NCBI RefSeq assembly: GCF_003254395.2
Contig: NC_037640.1
Location: 11,543,789 to 11,607,788 of the forward strand
From: Apis mellifera
Taxonomy: Eukaryota; Arthropoda; Insecta; Hymenoptera; Apidae
Length of the DNA: 64,000 nt
Direction: 5' to 3'
Both the position numbers and the translations under genes were made by a program. Below are positions 12,172 through 25,152 of this stretch, piece after piece. Each line of letters begins with the position of its first letter. Within the stretch, counting starts at the first letter, position 1. A model generated the notes under the pieces. The model was given only the letters and a program-made list of their open reading frames with translations, made no database searches and had not been told where the DNA came from.

Positions 12172-15100
12172 AACGGTTACGCATCTGGAATACCAATTTC
12201 TTATTCTGAATGGAACCCCATCTCTCCGAAAGAGTTCATTCATCCCGTTTGCGCGGCGTTTTCATTCATCGCGGGCCGAAAGATTTCCGCGCGCAAAAAT
12301 AGCTTAGTCCGCTTACACGCGAAGATAACGTCTTCCCCGCAACGTCTGCACTAGATCTTGAACACTTTCAATGACAAGAGGCGCGACATCGTTCCGCGAA
12401 ATCGCCGCCCCTTCGTTCCCTCCCCGCCCCCGGCTAAGCCTCCTCTCCGCGCGATAAGGAGAAGTAGGTCGTTTAAAAATTCGCCGATACCTCGGATAAC
12501 TAGGTGGAAAAATGGCGGCGCGATAGCGCGCGCCTCGGGCCAAACAGGCAGTTCGCTAGGGCCAGTAAGTTTGCCTTATGTAACGCCACGAACGCCACCC
12601 GTGGCGGGACAAGCGCGAGCGTGCATGTGTGCGTGTGTGTGTGTCTCAGCCTTTGTGCCATCTCTTCCTCGCCCATAATCGCCGAGGATATTTCCGTCAC
12701 GCGCGCCACCGTCGACCTTCCGAGCCGCCAAATGCCACGCTCGCGATCCTAACCTAATCGTGGCACGCTCGTTTTCCCGTAAGCGACGAGTTATTTCGAC
12801 GGAATTGTGATTAAAGCAGATTAAAATCCGCATGGTTTACCTTGTTTCGTTCCTTTGTTTCGTTCGGAAGCTACGTTTTTCAGAAGGATTGTTTAGTACT
12901 CTGTTTAGATCCAGCGTTGAGAGAATTAATAATTGGAAATTGTATCGTACGATTCTCTCTAAAAGAATCTCGCGTCGAAGTGCATCGAGTGAATAATACT
13001 TCGTACTTAATATAATTTTAGGATACGTTATTTTGATACGATTGTACATAGTAAGTTGATTTTTCCTTTTACATTCGATTCAAAGTGTATTACCATGGAT
13101 ATTAGAAAAGATTATTGATTTTCATTGGGCGTTGTTTCCATTGTGGCCGATCGAATATCTGGCGGTCGGTATAAACAACGTGGAATCGTGTTCCTAGAGC
13201 ACAAGCTAGCTGGTCGGGTCGATGTATTCTCGGTTGTTTATTTAGGCCAGCCGAGGTGAATCGCTCGAATCGAAACTGGCATGCAGACGCACAACGCTCG
13301 CGAAGGAAACAGTGGCGGACAGCGACCCGCGAAAAACGCAGCCTCTCGGAAACGATAATGGATCCCGACCGGTGGCCATTATCGTCGTTTAGCCAAGATC
13401 AAAGGGTTGGCCGCAGTTTTTGCTCCAGATCGTTCGACAAAAAACGAACGAGAGGAACCCGTTCTCCTCTATTTTTCTCTCCTTTTTCGCAGTCGCGACT
13501 TCCATATTCCCGATACGCGAAATATTACTTTTCGTCGGACGAAAATTTTTTTTTTACGCGAAAGAAATTCGTTATACGTCCAGAATAAAAAATGGATAGA
13601 AATAACGGAGGATTTGATATTCCTCGTTTCGAAGAAAAAAAAAAAAAAAACAATCGTCTAAATGTCACGTGTTATTAAATCCACGCATGCCTCGACCCAC
13701 GGATTCGTTTCTCTCGGTCTAACGAGTACGTACATCAGCATAAATTAATGTTTTCCCGAGGAACATTATCCTGTCCAATAATATTCTCAAAGCAAAAACT
13801 GCTGCGTTAACGAAACGCCAGGGTTCCACCTTTGACATTATTCTTTCCTCGCAACGCATCCGTGGACGCGTGTTACGGCCGATACTGCTCGGGTAAAGAG
13901 GGAAGAAGGAACGAAAAACGCGTGACAATGCACGCCACGTTCCCAACAATGGCCGCGTCGCGCTAGTTTCGTGAAATTGCACCCGGTCAGTGATTTTCTT
14001 ATCGGCGTTGGATACTTTTTTTCTTCTTTTTTTTTCCTTTTTTTTTTAAACTCGCCATATTCACGAAACGGGAGGAGATGAAACGGTATGTAGGTTAAAG
14101 TAGTGCACGGAAAAGGTACGCTTCGTTTTCAGAAATCGCGAAACGGGATTAACGCGAGTAACCCAGAAAACGGGAAATCACGTTCGATCGTGATTTCGTG
14201 ATATTTTTCGTTGCGTGCGAGGGGAGGGTAAAACGTGTTAATAACTAATTTCTCGTTTCGTTTCGTAAAGATGCCGAGTATAATAATTTTTAAAAATGTT
14301 TCTCGCGACAAAATTACAAAATAAATGGAACTTGTTATAAATTTTTTTTCTACTTTCACACGGATCTCGAATCGTGATAATTTTCGAAATAATATTTTCT
14401 ATCGTATTCTTACTTGTCCAAATTAATTTCAAAAAAATAACGAACGTGAGTTTCTATTAGAAAAAAAAAGATGTATTAAAATGAAACAATTTAACGAACA
14501 GAATTTCTTCTTAATTTTTTTGTTTAACAAAAATGGAAAATAAATAATAAAATACAACAAGCACGTTTATATATTCTTTCAAAATTATCGAAAATTCTGT
14601 GTTAATTTTGAAAAAGAAGGGAAAATTCGATCGGCTCGTTACGGATAAATTTTAGTTGAAACGCAATTCGAAGAAGCGGTGTTGAAAGCGAACCAAGTTG
14701 TCCGAGATCGTACGTTTACGACGTTTCTTGGAAAATTTATAGAAAATCACGACGTTGGAATGTTTCGGGGAGGGGGGGGAGAACGCGCAAAAAATAGAAT
14801 TTCTATCGGTGGAAAAATTTCGAAGATAGCATTAAAATCAACAATAAGTAATTAACAATATGCAAATTTATGCGTTAATAGCTGAAATATTTTCTCCCAG
14901 ATTTACTCTACGTCACGTATCCACCGTATTTCAAGCCTTCCTCGAAAAACGAATTCTTCTCTCTCTCTCTTCTTTCGCAAAATAAAAATCGAAACTCGTT
15001 TGCGAGATAATCCATTCTCCTTTTCGCTTCCTTTCGCTCCTGTTTGCGCGAAACATTTCTATCCCTCTCATCTTCGAAAAACTTGGTCGATTTAAAATAA

Positions 15101-16664
15101 CAACTCGATGGAAATTTTTAATTAATATCTCTCTGATAGATGGAACAAGAAAAATCGCAAGAAACGATCGACTTAATATCTACACGTAACTATTAACAGC
15201 GGAATTCAGAATCCACTGTACGAGTAACAAATAAAAGAAGAAGAAAGGAAAGTTTCTGTTCAGATACTCGAAGCCTGTGAAAAGTCGAGAAGGATTGATC
15301 TTTTCCAAGACGGAAAAGGAAAGCGTAGTATTGTTGGCCGTGGTCTATCGCCTCCTAGTATTATTATTATTGCAGCCGTGTTCGAATTGGCATTAACATT
15401 CACTCGATGCACTCCCTCGATGCCGTCCGTCTCGCTCTCGCTCTCGATGTATAACGGGGCGCTCGCGTCATTCGCCGTTTTCGTAACGTGACTTTGTATC
15501 ATGAACTTTTCGATGACGTTTGCGCAACACTATCAGCCGGCGAGCTACGAACCAAGCCTTGCACGCTCGCACCGCTTGCAATGCACTTCTGCGTTCGTCG
15601 TTTCAACCGCCGTACGTACGCTGCGTCTCCGCGAGCGAGATAACGAGAGCCTCGCTCGCCGTCTCTGTCCCGCCTCGGCCGCCATGACGCGCAGTGGCTC
15701 TCAATCGATGCCCGCGATCGATCCACGCTCGTTTCTTTCCCTCGCACGTATTTCTCGTAGATATCGTAAATATCGTCGACGATATCGAATATAATCTCTG
15801 TTAACTCATTGTTAGAAGAATCATGTTGTGGAAAATAATAAAAGTGGATTTTTGCGTAGTTGTAGTTTTTTAGATTTAGATGTTAACGGCTGGGCAGTGG
15901 GAGGGGGAAGATACGGTTTCCAGTCCAGCGCTATAGACCGCTCGACTACGAGTCTTTACCAGTGAATTCTTACTCGATTGTACTTGCTTACTTGTTACGT
16001 CATTCTGACCTTTTTTGGTCGACTCGCGGAGAAGAAAAGAATGGTTTGACCGGTTTCCAGTGCGGCGCTGACAGCGTGTTAAACTTATATATATATATAC
16101 ATTTGTATCTCGCCGGATCCCTCGTTGTTATTGCACGTTTTTTTCGTATCGGCAAATATTTTTTGCCACGTGGGTTCTTCCATCCCCGCGGTTTTTTCAC
16201 GCGGAACGAAAAGATCGAACATTAAACGGATAAATGTTATAATTATTTATTTATTTCTCTCTACTTACTCCAGAAGATTGTGATTATTAAGGAAGGATAA
16301 TCGAATATTTTTTTTTTAACATTGATCCCGAGGAGCGAAACGAGATTACAGTATCGGATATCGTATTTCCAATTTCTCCGCGTAAATAAAAAAAAATTCG
16401 AAAGAGAAATTTAACGTCTCTCTCTGAATTATTATCTACGAAAAATTATCGGATCTATCGCGTTTCGATAAATACGCAGGATATTTTATTCAATTTCGTT
16501 GAGTGGTCTCGAATATTCGTCTCGATCCGTTTAAAGGGTCCGTTCACAACACGCCTCGTCCGTTCGACGACGTGCACCGCGCGACAAGTTCGTTATGCAA
16601 CCGGTGAAATTGTTACCTGTCGATGCACGAACAACGCTCGGGAGAATTAGATATCTCCCTTCAT

Positions 16665-18720
16665 CCGTCATCCTCTCCCCTCGAAAAAAATCGTTCAAAG
16701 CGAGAAAATTAATTAATAAACGGGAGTTTATTAATTTTTGCTGTTCTTTCCCGCGAAAATCTACGAATTGGATATCTCGTTTCTCATGAAATAAATCGTT
16801 CGAAGCGAGAAAATTAATAAATCGCTAGGAATAATTTTCACCTCCCTTTTTTGCACGAATTGGATATTTTCTTCTTCTGCTGCTATTCTCGATCGTTTTT
16901 TTGCAAAACAAAAATTAATCAATGGAGGATCATTCGAATTATAATCATTTCATTAATCAAGTGAATAAATATAGGATTAAAGTTACTAGGAATAATTTTT
17001 ATTTCGTTCTTTCCTGCTAAAACGCACAAATTCTTCTTCGTCTTGGATCGCTTCTTGCGAGAAAATTAATTAATGATGGATCATTCGAATTATAATCATT
17101 TAAATCAATAAATATCAAGGTATCGTTAAAAGTAATTTTTATCTCGTTCTTTCCTGCAAAGATCCACGAATTGGACATCTCGTTTCTTATGAAATAAATC
17201 GTTCGAAGCGAGAAAATTAATAAATCGCTAGGAATAATTTTTATCTCCCTTTTTTCCGCAAAAATGCACGAATTGGATATTTTCTTCTTCTTTTGCTATT
17301 CTCGATCGTTCTTTGCAAAACAAAAATTAATTAATGGAGAATCAAATTATAATCAAATTAATGATGGATCATTCGAATTATAATCATTTAAATCAATAAA
17401 TATCAAAGTATCGTTAAAATTCTTTCCTGCAAAAACGCATAAATTGGATATCTTTTTTCTTTTTCTTCTTCTTCTTCGTCTTCGATCGTTTTTTACGAAA
17501 CAAAGCGAAAAGAGAAAATTAATTAATGGAGGATCATTCGAATTATAATCATTTAAATGAATAAATATAGGGTCAAAGTTACTAGGAATGACTTTTACCT
17601 CGTTCTTTCATGCTAAAACGCACGAATTTGATATTTTCTTCTTCTTCTTCTTCTTCTTCTGCTATCCTCGATCGTTTCTTGCAAAACAAAAATTAATTAA
17701 TTGAGAATCATTCGAATTATAATCATTTAAATCAACAAATATAGGATCAAAGTATTGTTCTTTCTTACTAAAACGAAATTATACGAATTGGATATTTTCT
17801 TTCTTCTTCTTCTTCTTCATCTTCGATCGTTTCTTGCAAAACAAAAATTAATTAATGGAGGATCATTTGAATTATAATCATTTAAATAAATATAGGATCT
17901 AATATATAAGTTATTAGGAATAATTTATAATATAAATATAATTTATATAATTTATATAAATTTTACTTCATTCTTTCCTTTCTTCTTCTTTTTCAAAACG
18001 AAAATTAATTAATGGAGGATCATTCGAATTATCATTTAAATCAACAAATATAGGATCAAAGTATTGTTCTTTCTTACTAAAACGAAATTATACGAATTGG
18101 ATATTTTCTTTCTTCTTCTTCTTCTTCATTTTCGATCATTTCTTGCAAAACAAAAATTAATTAATGGAGGATCGAATTATAATTCGAATTATAATCATTT
18201 AAATGAATAAATGTAGGATCAAAATATCTACTAAAGTTACTAGGAATAACTTTTACTTCGTTCTTTCCTGCTAAAACGAAATTATATGAATTGGATATTT
18301 CCTTTTTTCTTCTTCTTTTTCTTCTTTGATCATTTTTTCAAAATAAAGCGAGAAAATTAATTAATAGATAATTAAGGATCATTCGAATTATAATCATTTA
18401 AATGAATAAATATAGGATCAAACTATCGTTAGAAGTAACTTTTACTTCGTTCGAATTTGATATCTTCTTCTTCTTCTTCGTCCTCGATCGTTTCTTGCAA
18501 AACAAAAATTAATTAAAAAATGGAAAATCATTCGAATTATAATCATTTAAATGAATAAATATAGGATCAAAGTTAGGAGTAACTTTTACTTCGTTCGAAT
18601 TTGATATCTTCTTCTTCTTCTTCTTCAAACCTCGATCGTTTCTTGCAAAACAAAAATTAATTAATCATTTAAATGAATAAATATAGGATCAAAGTATATA
18701 TTACTAGGAAATAACTCGTC
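16665..18720. repeat. Tandem array C (~150-200 bp monomers, ~11 copies, dimeric higher order)
   Basis: The anchor ATTCGAATTATAATCATTT recurs near 16932, 17082, 17371, 17536, 17710, 17866 (with TTTGAA), 18022 (shortened), 18182, 18381 and 18530, with partial copies at both ends. Each unit carries AAATATAGGATCAAAGT, a TTCGTTCTTTCCTGCTAAAA segment, GAATTGGATATTTTC, a (CTT)n tract, GATCGTTTCTTGCAAAAC and AAAATTAATTAATGGA. The (CTT)n tract is a variable trinucleotide block in most units. The two-unit block beginning near 17710 is repeated beginning near 18022 with shared variants (AACAAATATAGGATCAAAG, then TATTGTTCTTTCTTACT). The AAATAAATCGTTCGAAGCGA block at about 16788 recurs at about 17190. Confidence 0.92.
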
Positions 18721-19344
18721 GCTTCCTGCAGAGATGCAACGCTCGAGAAAATTCCATCCTCCTCTCCTCCTCCCCTCCTCTCCTCCAATTTTTCTCTCAT
18801 CGAAGCGAAAACGCCACGCGTTTCGAGGCGAAGAAAATCGACAATCTTGAACCACGTGTCCGTTGCTTCTCCCTTCTCCGAGAATATTTTTAATTAAAGA
18901 AACGATGTAAAGATCCCCAGCTAAATTATTCCAATCCTATCTCCGAATCTCGGGACGTGTTATCACTGCCATCGACATCGACATAACATCGCTTCCAGAA
19001 AGAACTTTCTAGAAACTTGTAGAAACTTAACCTCGAAACCTACCTTTCCGAAATAACAAATTTTCTCAAAAAGAGAGAAAGAAAGAGAGAGAGAAGATAA
19101 AGAAAGATCCAGTTCTTTGAAGAGAATCTGTTTGGAATTGAGCACCGTCAACGACGTTTGAACGACGCGAGAGAAAAAAGAAAAGGAAGAAAAAGGAAAA
19201 GGGAAAACAAGAGAGGAGAGGGGGGGGGGAGAGAAAAAATGTCGGCGCGGCTAAGCAAGAGTAGTAAGTTTGCTTTTCTTCTCTCGGGCCAGGATCTACG
19301 GCCGGTTGCAACTTTCTCGAATTAACTGGCAGCGATCTCGACTG
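18721..19344. other. Gene-free, purine-rich flank
   Basis: CT-rich then AT-rich sequence leads to a purine-rich block at 19075-19240 (GAGAGAAAGAAAG repeats and a G9 run at about 19222). The minus-strand frame here (19066-19446) translates the block as Leu/Ser/Phe low complexity. No gene called. Confidence 0.5.
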
Positions 19345-19446
19345 TCTCGATTGCAAGTCGGTCGCAGCGATAGTGGTAGTTACTAGACGGTCTCTATTGC
19401 CGTGTGTTACGCAACTAGTGAAACTAGCCGGTGGCGAACCGTTCAC
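19345..19446 (-). repeat. Inverted duplication, left arm
   Basis: Read on the minus strand, this arm matches 20411-20525 on the plus strand. A perfect 20-bp core (19407-19426) is flanked by matching GAACGG, CCGG, AATAGAG, AGAC, CCACT(A/G)TCGCTG and CGACT blocks with small gaps between them. A polypyrimidine tract follows the homologous part in the same relative direction in both arms. Nothing identifies it as coding. The shared short peptide SFTSCV in the two arms is a direct consequence of the conserved core. Confidence 0.85.
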
Positions 19447-19946
19447 GAAAAATAAATCTTCCTAGGCCGATTAACGTTTCTTCCTTCCTCGAGTTACAAT
19501 TATCGAGATCGATATTTCGATATATTACAATATTTCCCCTTTCGTCGTGATGAATAAATTAAGGATCGATCGAGGGTAAATTCTTCAATTTTATTCCTTT
19601 GGAAGAATTTGCAGGAGCTATTTGAGTTCTTTGGAATAGTTAAAAGCAAAGCAAAGATACATTTCACGTTGATTTATATATATATATATTTATATAAAAT
19701 TGGGAAACGAAAGTGAAAAAATTTATAATAATTTATGATTGAAAAATAACTACAAGTTCGATTATTATACGAAGAGAATAATAGCTACGTTTATTAAATA
19801 AACTTTAAATCACCTTAAACCTGGAAATTTCAATTCAATCTTTCAAATCCTTTAAAAGGATCTCCTAATCCTATATATTCACAAAATTTCCCAAAATTGG
19901 ACTAAATAATTCTCTCTCTCTCTCTCCATTCGAAAACAAACAAGCG

Positions 19947-19977
<31 letters not shown>

Positions 19978-19999
19978 TAATAACGCGATCTCGAAAGTG

Positions 20000-20680
20000 G
20001 CTCATCTTCCGTTGCGCAACGTTGGGCGATAAATCAAGCTCCGCCGGTTCGGAGAACCACGGAGAAAGAGAGAGAGAGAAAAGTGACCGAAGCGGGAGCA
20101 GAGCTGGAACAAGGTGGAGGTGCAACGTGACGCGTGAGAGATGGAAAAGAAAGGGGAGGGGGAGGGAGGAGTAACCCTGGGGCCCGAGATTACGTCGTTT
20201 CGTGCATGCAAAAGGCGAAAGGCTGGCAGCGCGAGTGCGCGATGGCCTATTCCTCGTGTCCCAGGGTTATCCGCGGTCGTTGTGTCCGAAAACTTTGGCA
20301 ATAAACTTACTCTTGCTCCTCGCCGGGAGAGGGAGGGAGGGAGAGAGTTTAGCCAACGGCCAACTAGCCATCGGTGGAGCCGATAGAACGACAGAACCGT
20401 GATGGAACGAGCGGAACGGCTACGCTGCCGGGATAGTTTCACTAGTTGCGTAATCCTAATAGAGTGTACAACGCTGTACAACTCTCGTTGGTCTGGTCGC
20501 CGCCACTGTCGCTGGCGGCCGAGTCGTGAATCTCGCGGCTCCGACGAGCATCTCCGCTCTTTTTTCTCGCTTCCACCTCCCCCCTCCTCCTCTCTCCGCC
20601 ACGAAAAACGCCGTCGCGAGCGAGAAGCGCTGCGCTCGCTCACGATCGATCGAGTCGAGTCGAAATTAAAAAACGCGTGG
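20000..20680. other. GC-rich island surrounding the right arm
   Basis: CpG-rich sequence, purine-biased up to about 20350 (GAGAAAGAGAGAGAGAG, GGGAGAGGGAGGGAGGGAG) and pyrimidine-biased after 20560 (TCCACCTCCCCCCTCCTCCTC). The strand-bias switch brackets the inverted-repeat arm. This is the look of an insect promoter or CpG island, but no transcript start can be fixed by eye. Confidence 0.35.
20411..20525 (+). repeat. Inverted duplication, right arm
   Basis: The core TAGTTTCACTAGTTGCGTAA lies at 20434-20453 and is the exact reverse complement of 19407-19426, about 1.0 kb away. Outer matches are GAACGG, CCGG, AATAGAG, AGAC, CCACTGTCGCTGG and CGAGT. The arms are inverted, so they resemble either the ends of an old element or two divergently oriented copies of one regulatory unit. 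I cannot place the motif in a known transposon family. Confidence 0.85.
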
Positions 20681-20721
20681 CGATTCTTCTTCGTTCGTTG
20701 TTCATCGAGGAGAGAGATAAG

Positions 20722-20756
20722 TTTCGCACATACGTGGTTTATCCGTATGTGCGAAA
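20722..20756. repeat. Perfect 13-bp stem-loop
   Basis: TTTCGCACATACG and CGTATGTGCGAAA are exact reverse complements around the 9-nt loop TGGTTTATC. A 13-bp arm in mixed-composition sequence is unlikely by chance in 64 kb. It is too short for a typical pre-microRNA and has no U-tract typical of a terminator, so it is recorded as a structural element of unknown role. Confidence 0.85.
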
Positions 20757-21585
20757 ATCCAGTAAGAAGAAACGAATTTTATTAATTCAACGATACGACT
20801 TCTTCTACCTGTTGACATTTTTAGGGACAGTTTTTTTTAATAGAAAAATTGGAACGATTTTCGATCACAGTCGGTAAAAAAATTTTATTATAAATATACG
20901 TATATACGTATACGTGTATACGCCGTTTGAATTAACCTCGTTCCGCGAGATAATAAAATTATTATCCAATCAACTTTCTTATCTCGATTCTCGATGGAAA
21001 CGGGACACCGTGTACGTTGCTAATCACCGAGAAAAAGATACGTCCTATTTTGGTAGCGGCCGAGCTCTTTGTGCCACATATTTTATTATACGCCGCGCGA
21101 TGATTCAAACGGAATGGAGTAGGCGTATCCTACGAGAGAGCGGAGGCGAGAGAGCGGCGGCGGCGGCGGCGATAGGGAAGCGGGGGGAGAGGGGGGAGAG
21201 GAGGGCGAAACCGCGAGCTTCGAAGAGCATTGTTTTTTCTTCCCTCGCGGTTAAACGAAGAGAGGACGAGAAGGAAGGAGAGAGAAGAGGGATGCGAGAG
21301 TTTCGGGTGAAAAGGCTCGTCGCGTCGTTTCGCTTCCCGTTGCGCAACGCGATTAGCAGCCGCTTATTTAATACCGACCGTGGTAATAGAAGCGCGCTGC
21401 CTGGGAAGAGAGGGGAGAGACGCGAAAGCGAAAACTGTGGAAAGCTCCGCCCGAATTATCCGCGCGAAACGGATATATCGCCCCGATTTCGAACGTTTCG
21501 CGTGGCGATTTATTAGCGATCGTTGGAAATTATTGAGATTATTGCTTCTAATGTAGAAGGATAGAAGGAATCGATATCGAGGTTA

Positions 21586-23315
21586 AAATTCGTTTTTCTC
21601 GAAGAATTCAAATTCGATTTCTAGCTCGCTCCAAGGATAAACGTATGTATTTATTAAAAATAATATTAATCTGATTCAATTGATGAAAATTATTATATTT
21701 AATAATAAATCGGTAATGAATAAATCTTAAAATAATAGCAAATTTGTTGCTGCATTTATCGATAAAACGGACAAAAAAAAGAAATATTTAAATTTAATTT
21801 GAAGCTCCATAATAAGTGACCGATCATCTAAAAATTAATAAATTATCACACATTATAAAATTCGTTTTTCTCGAAACGAAGAATTCAAATTCGATTTCTA
21901 CCTCGTTTCAAGGATAAACGTATGTATTTATTAAAAATAATATTAATCTGATTCAATTGATGAAAATTATTATATTTAACAATAAACCGGTAATGAATAA
22001 ATCTTAAAATAATAGCAAATTTGTTGCTGCATTTATCGATAAAACAGACAAAAAGAACAAAAGAAATTTAATTTTGCTCCATAATAAATCACCGATCATC
22101 TAAAAATTTTTTTTTTTTAATTTTTCTTCCACATTAATAAATTATCACACATTATAAAATTCGTTTTTCTCGAAACGAAGAATTCAAATTCGATTTCTAG
22201 CTCGTTTCAAGGATAAACGTATGTATTTATTAAAAATAATATTAATCTGATTCAATTGATGAAAATTATTATATTTAATAATAAATCGGTAATGAATAAA
22301 TCTTAAAATAATAGCAAATTTGTTGCTGCATTTATCGATAAAACAGACAAAAAAAAGAAATATTTAAATTTTATTTTAACCTCTATAATAAATCACCGAT
22401 CATCTAAAAATTTTTTTTTTTTAATTTTTCTTCCACATTAATAAATTATCACACATTATAAAATTCGTTTTTCTCGAAACGAAGAATTCAAATTCGATTT
22501 CTAGCTCGTTTCAAGGATAAACGTATGTATTTATTAAAAATAATATTAATCTGATTCAATTGATGAAAATTATTATATTGAACAATAAACCGGTAATGAA
22601 TAAATCTTAAAATAATAGCAAATTTATTGCTGCATTTATCGATAAAACGGACAAAAAAAAGAAATATTCAAATTTAATTTTAAGCTCCATAATAAGTGAC
22701 CGATCATCTAAAAATTAATAAATTATCACACATTATAAAATTCGTTTTTCTCGAAACGAAGAATTCAAATTCGATTTCTACCTCGTTTCAAGGATAAACG
22801 TATGTATTTATTAAAAATAATATTAATCTGACTCAATTGATGAAAATTATTATATTTAACAATAAACCGGTAATGAATAAATCTTAAAATAATAGCAAAT
22901 TTGTTGCTGCATTTATCGATAAAACAGACAAAAAGAACAAAAGAAATTTAATTTTGCTCCATAATAAATCACCGATCATCTAAAAATTTTTTTTTTTTAA
23001 TTTTTCTTCCACATTAATAAATTATCACACATTATAAAATTCGTTTTTCTCGAAACGAAGAATTCAAATTCGATTTCTAGCTCGTTTCAAGGATAAACGT
23101 ATGTATTTATTAAAAATAATATTAATCTGACTCAATAATTGGATAAGAAAGTTATTATATTTAACAATAAACCGGTACTGAATAAATCTTAAGAATAATA
23201 GCAAATTTGTTGCTGCATTTATCGATAAAACAGACAAAAAAAAGAAATATTTAAATTTAATTTTAAGCTCCATAATAAATCACCGATCATCTAAAAATTT
23301 TAATTTCTCTTCTAC
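21586..23315. repeat. Tandem array D: six ~272-304 bp monomers forming two trimers
   Basis: The anchor AAATTCGTTTTTCTCGAA starts at 21586, 21858, 22157, 22461, 22738 and 23037 (spacing 272, 299, 304, 277, 299). Units share AAGGATAAACGTATGTATTT, AATATTAATCTGATTCAATT, ATAATAGCAAATTTGTTGCT and CACCGATCATCTAAAAATT. Units 1 and 4 share AATAAGTGACC and lack the T-tract. Units 2 and 5 share ACAAAAAGAACAAAAGAAAT and TCTACCTCG. Units 3 and 6 share GACAAAAAAAAGAAATATTT with AATAAATCACC. The real repeat is therefore a three-unit block with period 875-880 bp, present twice. Confidence 0.95.
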
Positions 23316-25152
23316 ATTAATAATCGTTGCTCGAGTAAAATAAATATGCTCATCGATAAACATATGAGCTGAAACGGGACGCACATTTGACACAATGTTC
23401 GTTTCAATAGCGACAAACCGAACGGACAATGCGCTTCGTTATATCCTTTGAAAGCTTTTCGAACAGAGAGGGAGTCGCGGCTGATTGAGAGCCACTGTTT
23501 GGGCCGAATAAATTCCCGTGCGCGTCATTAGGGTAGATCGAACGGAAGAGGAGGCGAAAGAGAGAGGAGAGAGAGAGAGAAGGAGGGAGGGAGAATGGCC
23601 GGAGCGCGTAGGCAAGGCAGCGGGAAGCAGAAGGTCTCGAGCCGCGAGGTTCGGGCCTTTCGCATAGGTCACTTCCTCGTGCATAACCCAATTAAACCGA
23701 TTATTTAACGCTCTGCCTGCCTCCACTCTTCTTCCTCTCTCCCTCTCTTTCTCTTTCTCTCCGCTTTCGTGATCTCACCTTCTCACCTACTTTCCCACCT
23801 ACTTTCGAGTAAGAGCGGCCGAGGTGGTGTAGTTCTAGGTAGAGGGAAGGCCAGGGTGGACGGACACTTATTTCTACCGATTGGATAAAGATAGATACAA
23901 CAGCGTTCCTTAAATTTTCTTTTCTATGCGTATAGATTTCCATCCTCCTGTTTCTATTTCCTTTAGTCGAGACAATTACAATGATAAAAGTCAAATAACA
24001 TTGCCTTCTTACTATTCAGAGTTGGAAAAATAACTTTATATATTTTAATAAAATAATTTTTCAAATTGTACGTTCGTCGATCATTTTCGAAATATAAACT
24101 TTCGCGAGGATACGAAAAGATTTGCAGGCCACGATCGTCCTTGAACAGGGTGTTGAATGCGCGATCGAAAAATCTCGACACGAGTCGAACACGGTGTTTA
24201 CGTAAGCCGCGTCTCTCTCCGCCGTTTCCTAGTTCGATCGTGGAATCGCAGACCGGTCTATGCATTCAGGAAGCGAGTCGGACGCTTAAGTGAAAGTCGT
24301 TAAAGCAACCGTTGCCGCGAAACAAGCGCGGCAGGAGAGGAGGGGGGAGGGAGGGAGGCGCGCGCGCGCCTATATCACACACACGCTTCCTTTCGTACCT
24401 CCTCCGATCCTGTAAACCGAATAAGAATAATCCGTCCTCCGATTATAAAATTCGTATAAAAGAATCTCACTAGCTCAATATCGATGCTTTATTCAAATTA
24501 TAACATGAACATTCTTGTTAATTTGGAAAATTCATGAATATGGAATAAAAATTTAATATAAAATTAAATTAAAATTTATATTCGCGTGAATATTCCAATG
24601 TGTAAACGTAAAAACGAGTGGAGATTTCGTTTCGATCAAATTCGAGGGTATAAAATTTGAAGATAAGTTACATAAAACGGGGCACTTTATTTCCCATTAG
24701 AGATTTATTCCCCGGATGATGTAACGAAAAATAAGTCGCGCCGTTGCATCACCCGTTTCAACGGATGCGCGAATTGTAACGCTGGTTGTTAATCAGTCGA
24801 CGAGTAGCACGGAAATCGATATTGCAACGTGGGCTTGACAACGTCCCGCGCGCGACAAGCTTACGAGTTTCTGCTGGAAATCTGAATGGATTGTATTATA
24901 TACGTGGTAATCGTCTCTATTCTACTAAATTTCCTTCTATTTTTAAATCCGTAACGAAATGATTAAACGCCTTTCTCCTACTATTAATTTTTAGACGGCT
25001 CGTTTTTAACAAACGAAAAGAAACGACGCTTCGTAATAATCGTTTACCTTTCTCTAAACGAACGATAATAAAATCGAAGAGGCGAAAGTTATCCCGTGGC
25101 ATAATTCTGTACAAGCATCGGGATGCAAAATTCTAACTGTCAATAAGGCGTA

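Larger units (their letters stand above)
7000..16660. other. 9.7 kb gene-free stretch with scattered GC islands
   Basis: GC- and CpG-rich islands lie near 7900-8480 (GA-rich then CT-rich), 9780-10060, 11200-11560, 12240-12780 and 15400-15780, separated by AT-rich sequence. None contains a recognisable exon. The minus-strand frame 7730-8251 and the frames 9550-10088, 11032-11550 and 12313-12833 are Arg/Ser/Pro-rich shadows, open on both strands at once. The 8000-8190 island ends in CGGCGGAGGTAATG, which could be read as a splice donor (GAG|GTAATG) of an untranslated exon. A similar CGGCGGAGGTAACT occurs at about 46583. This is suggestive only. Confidence 0.5.
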
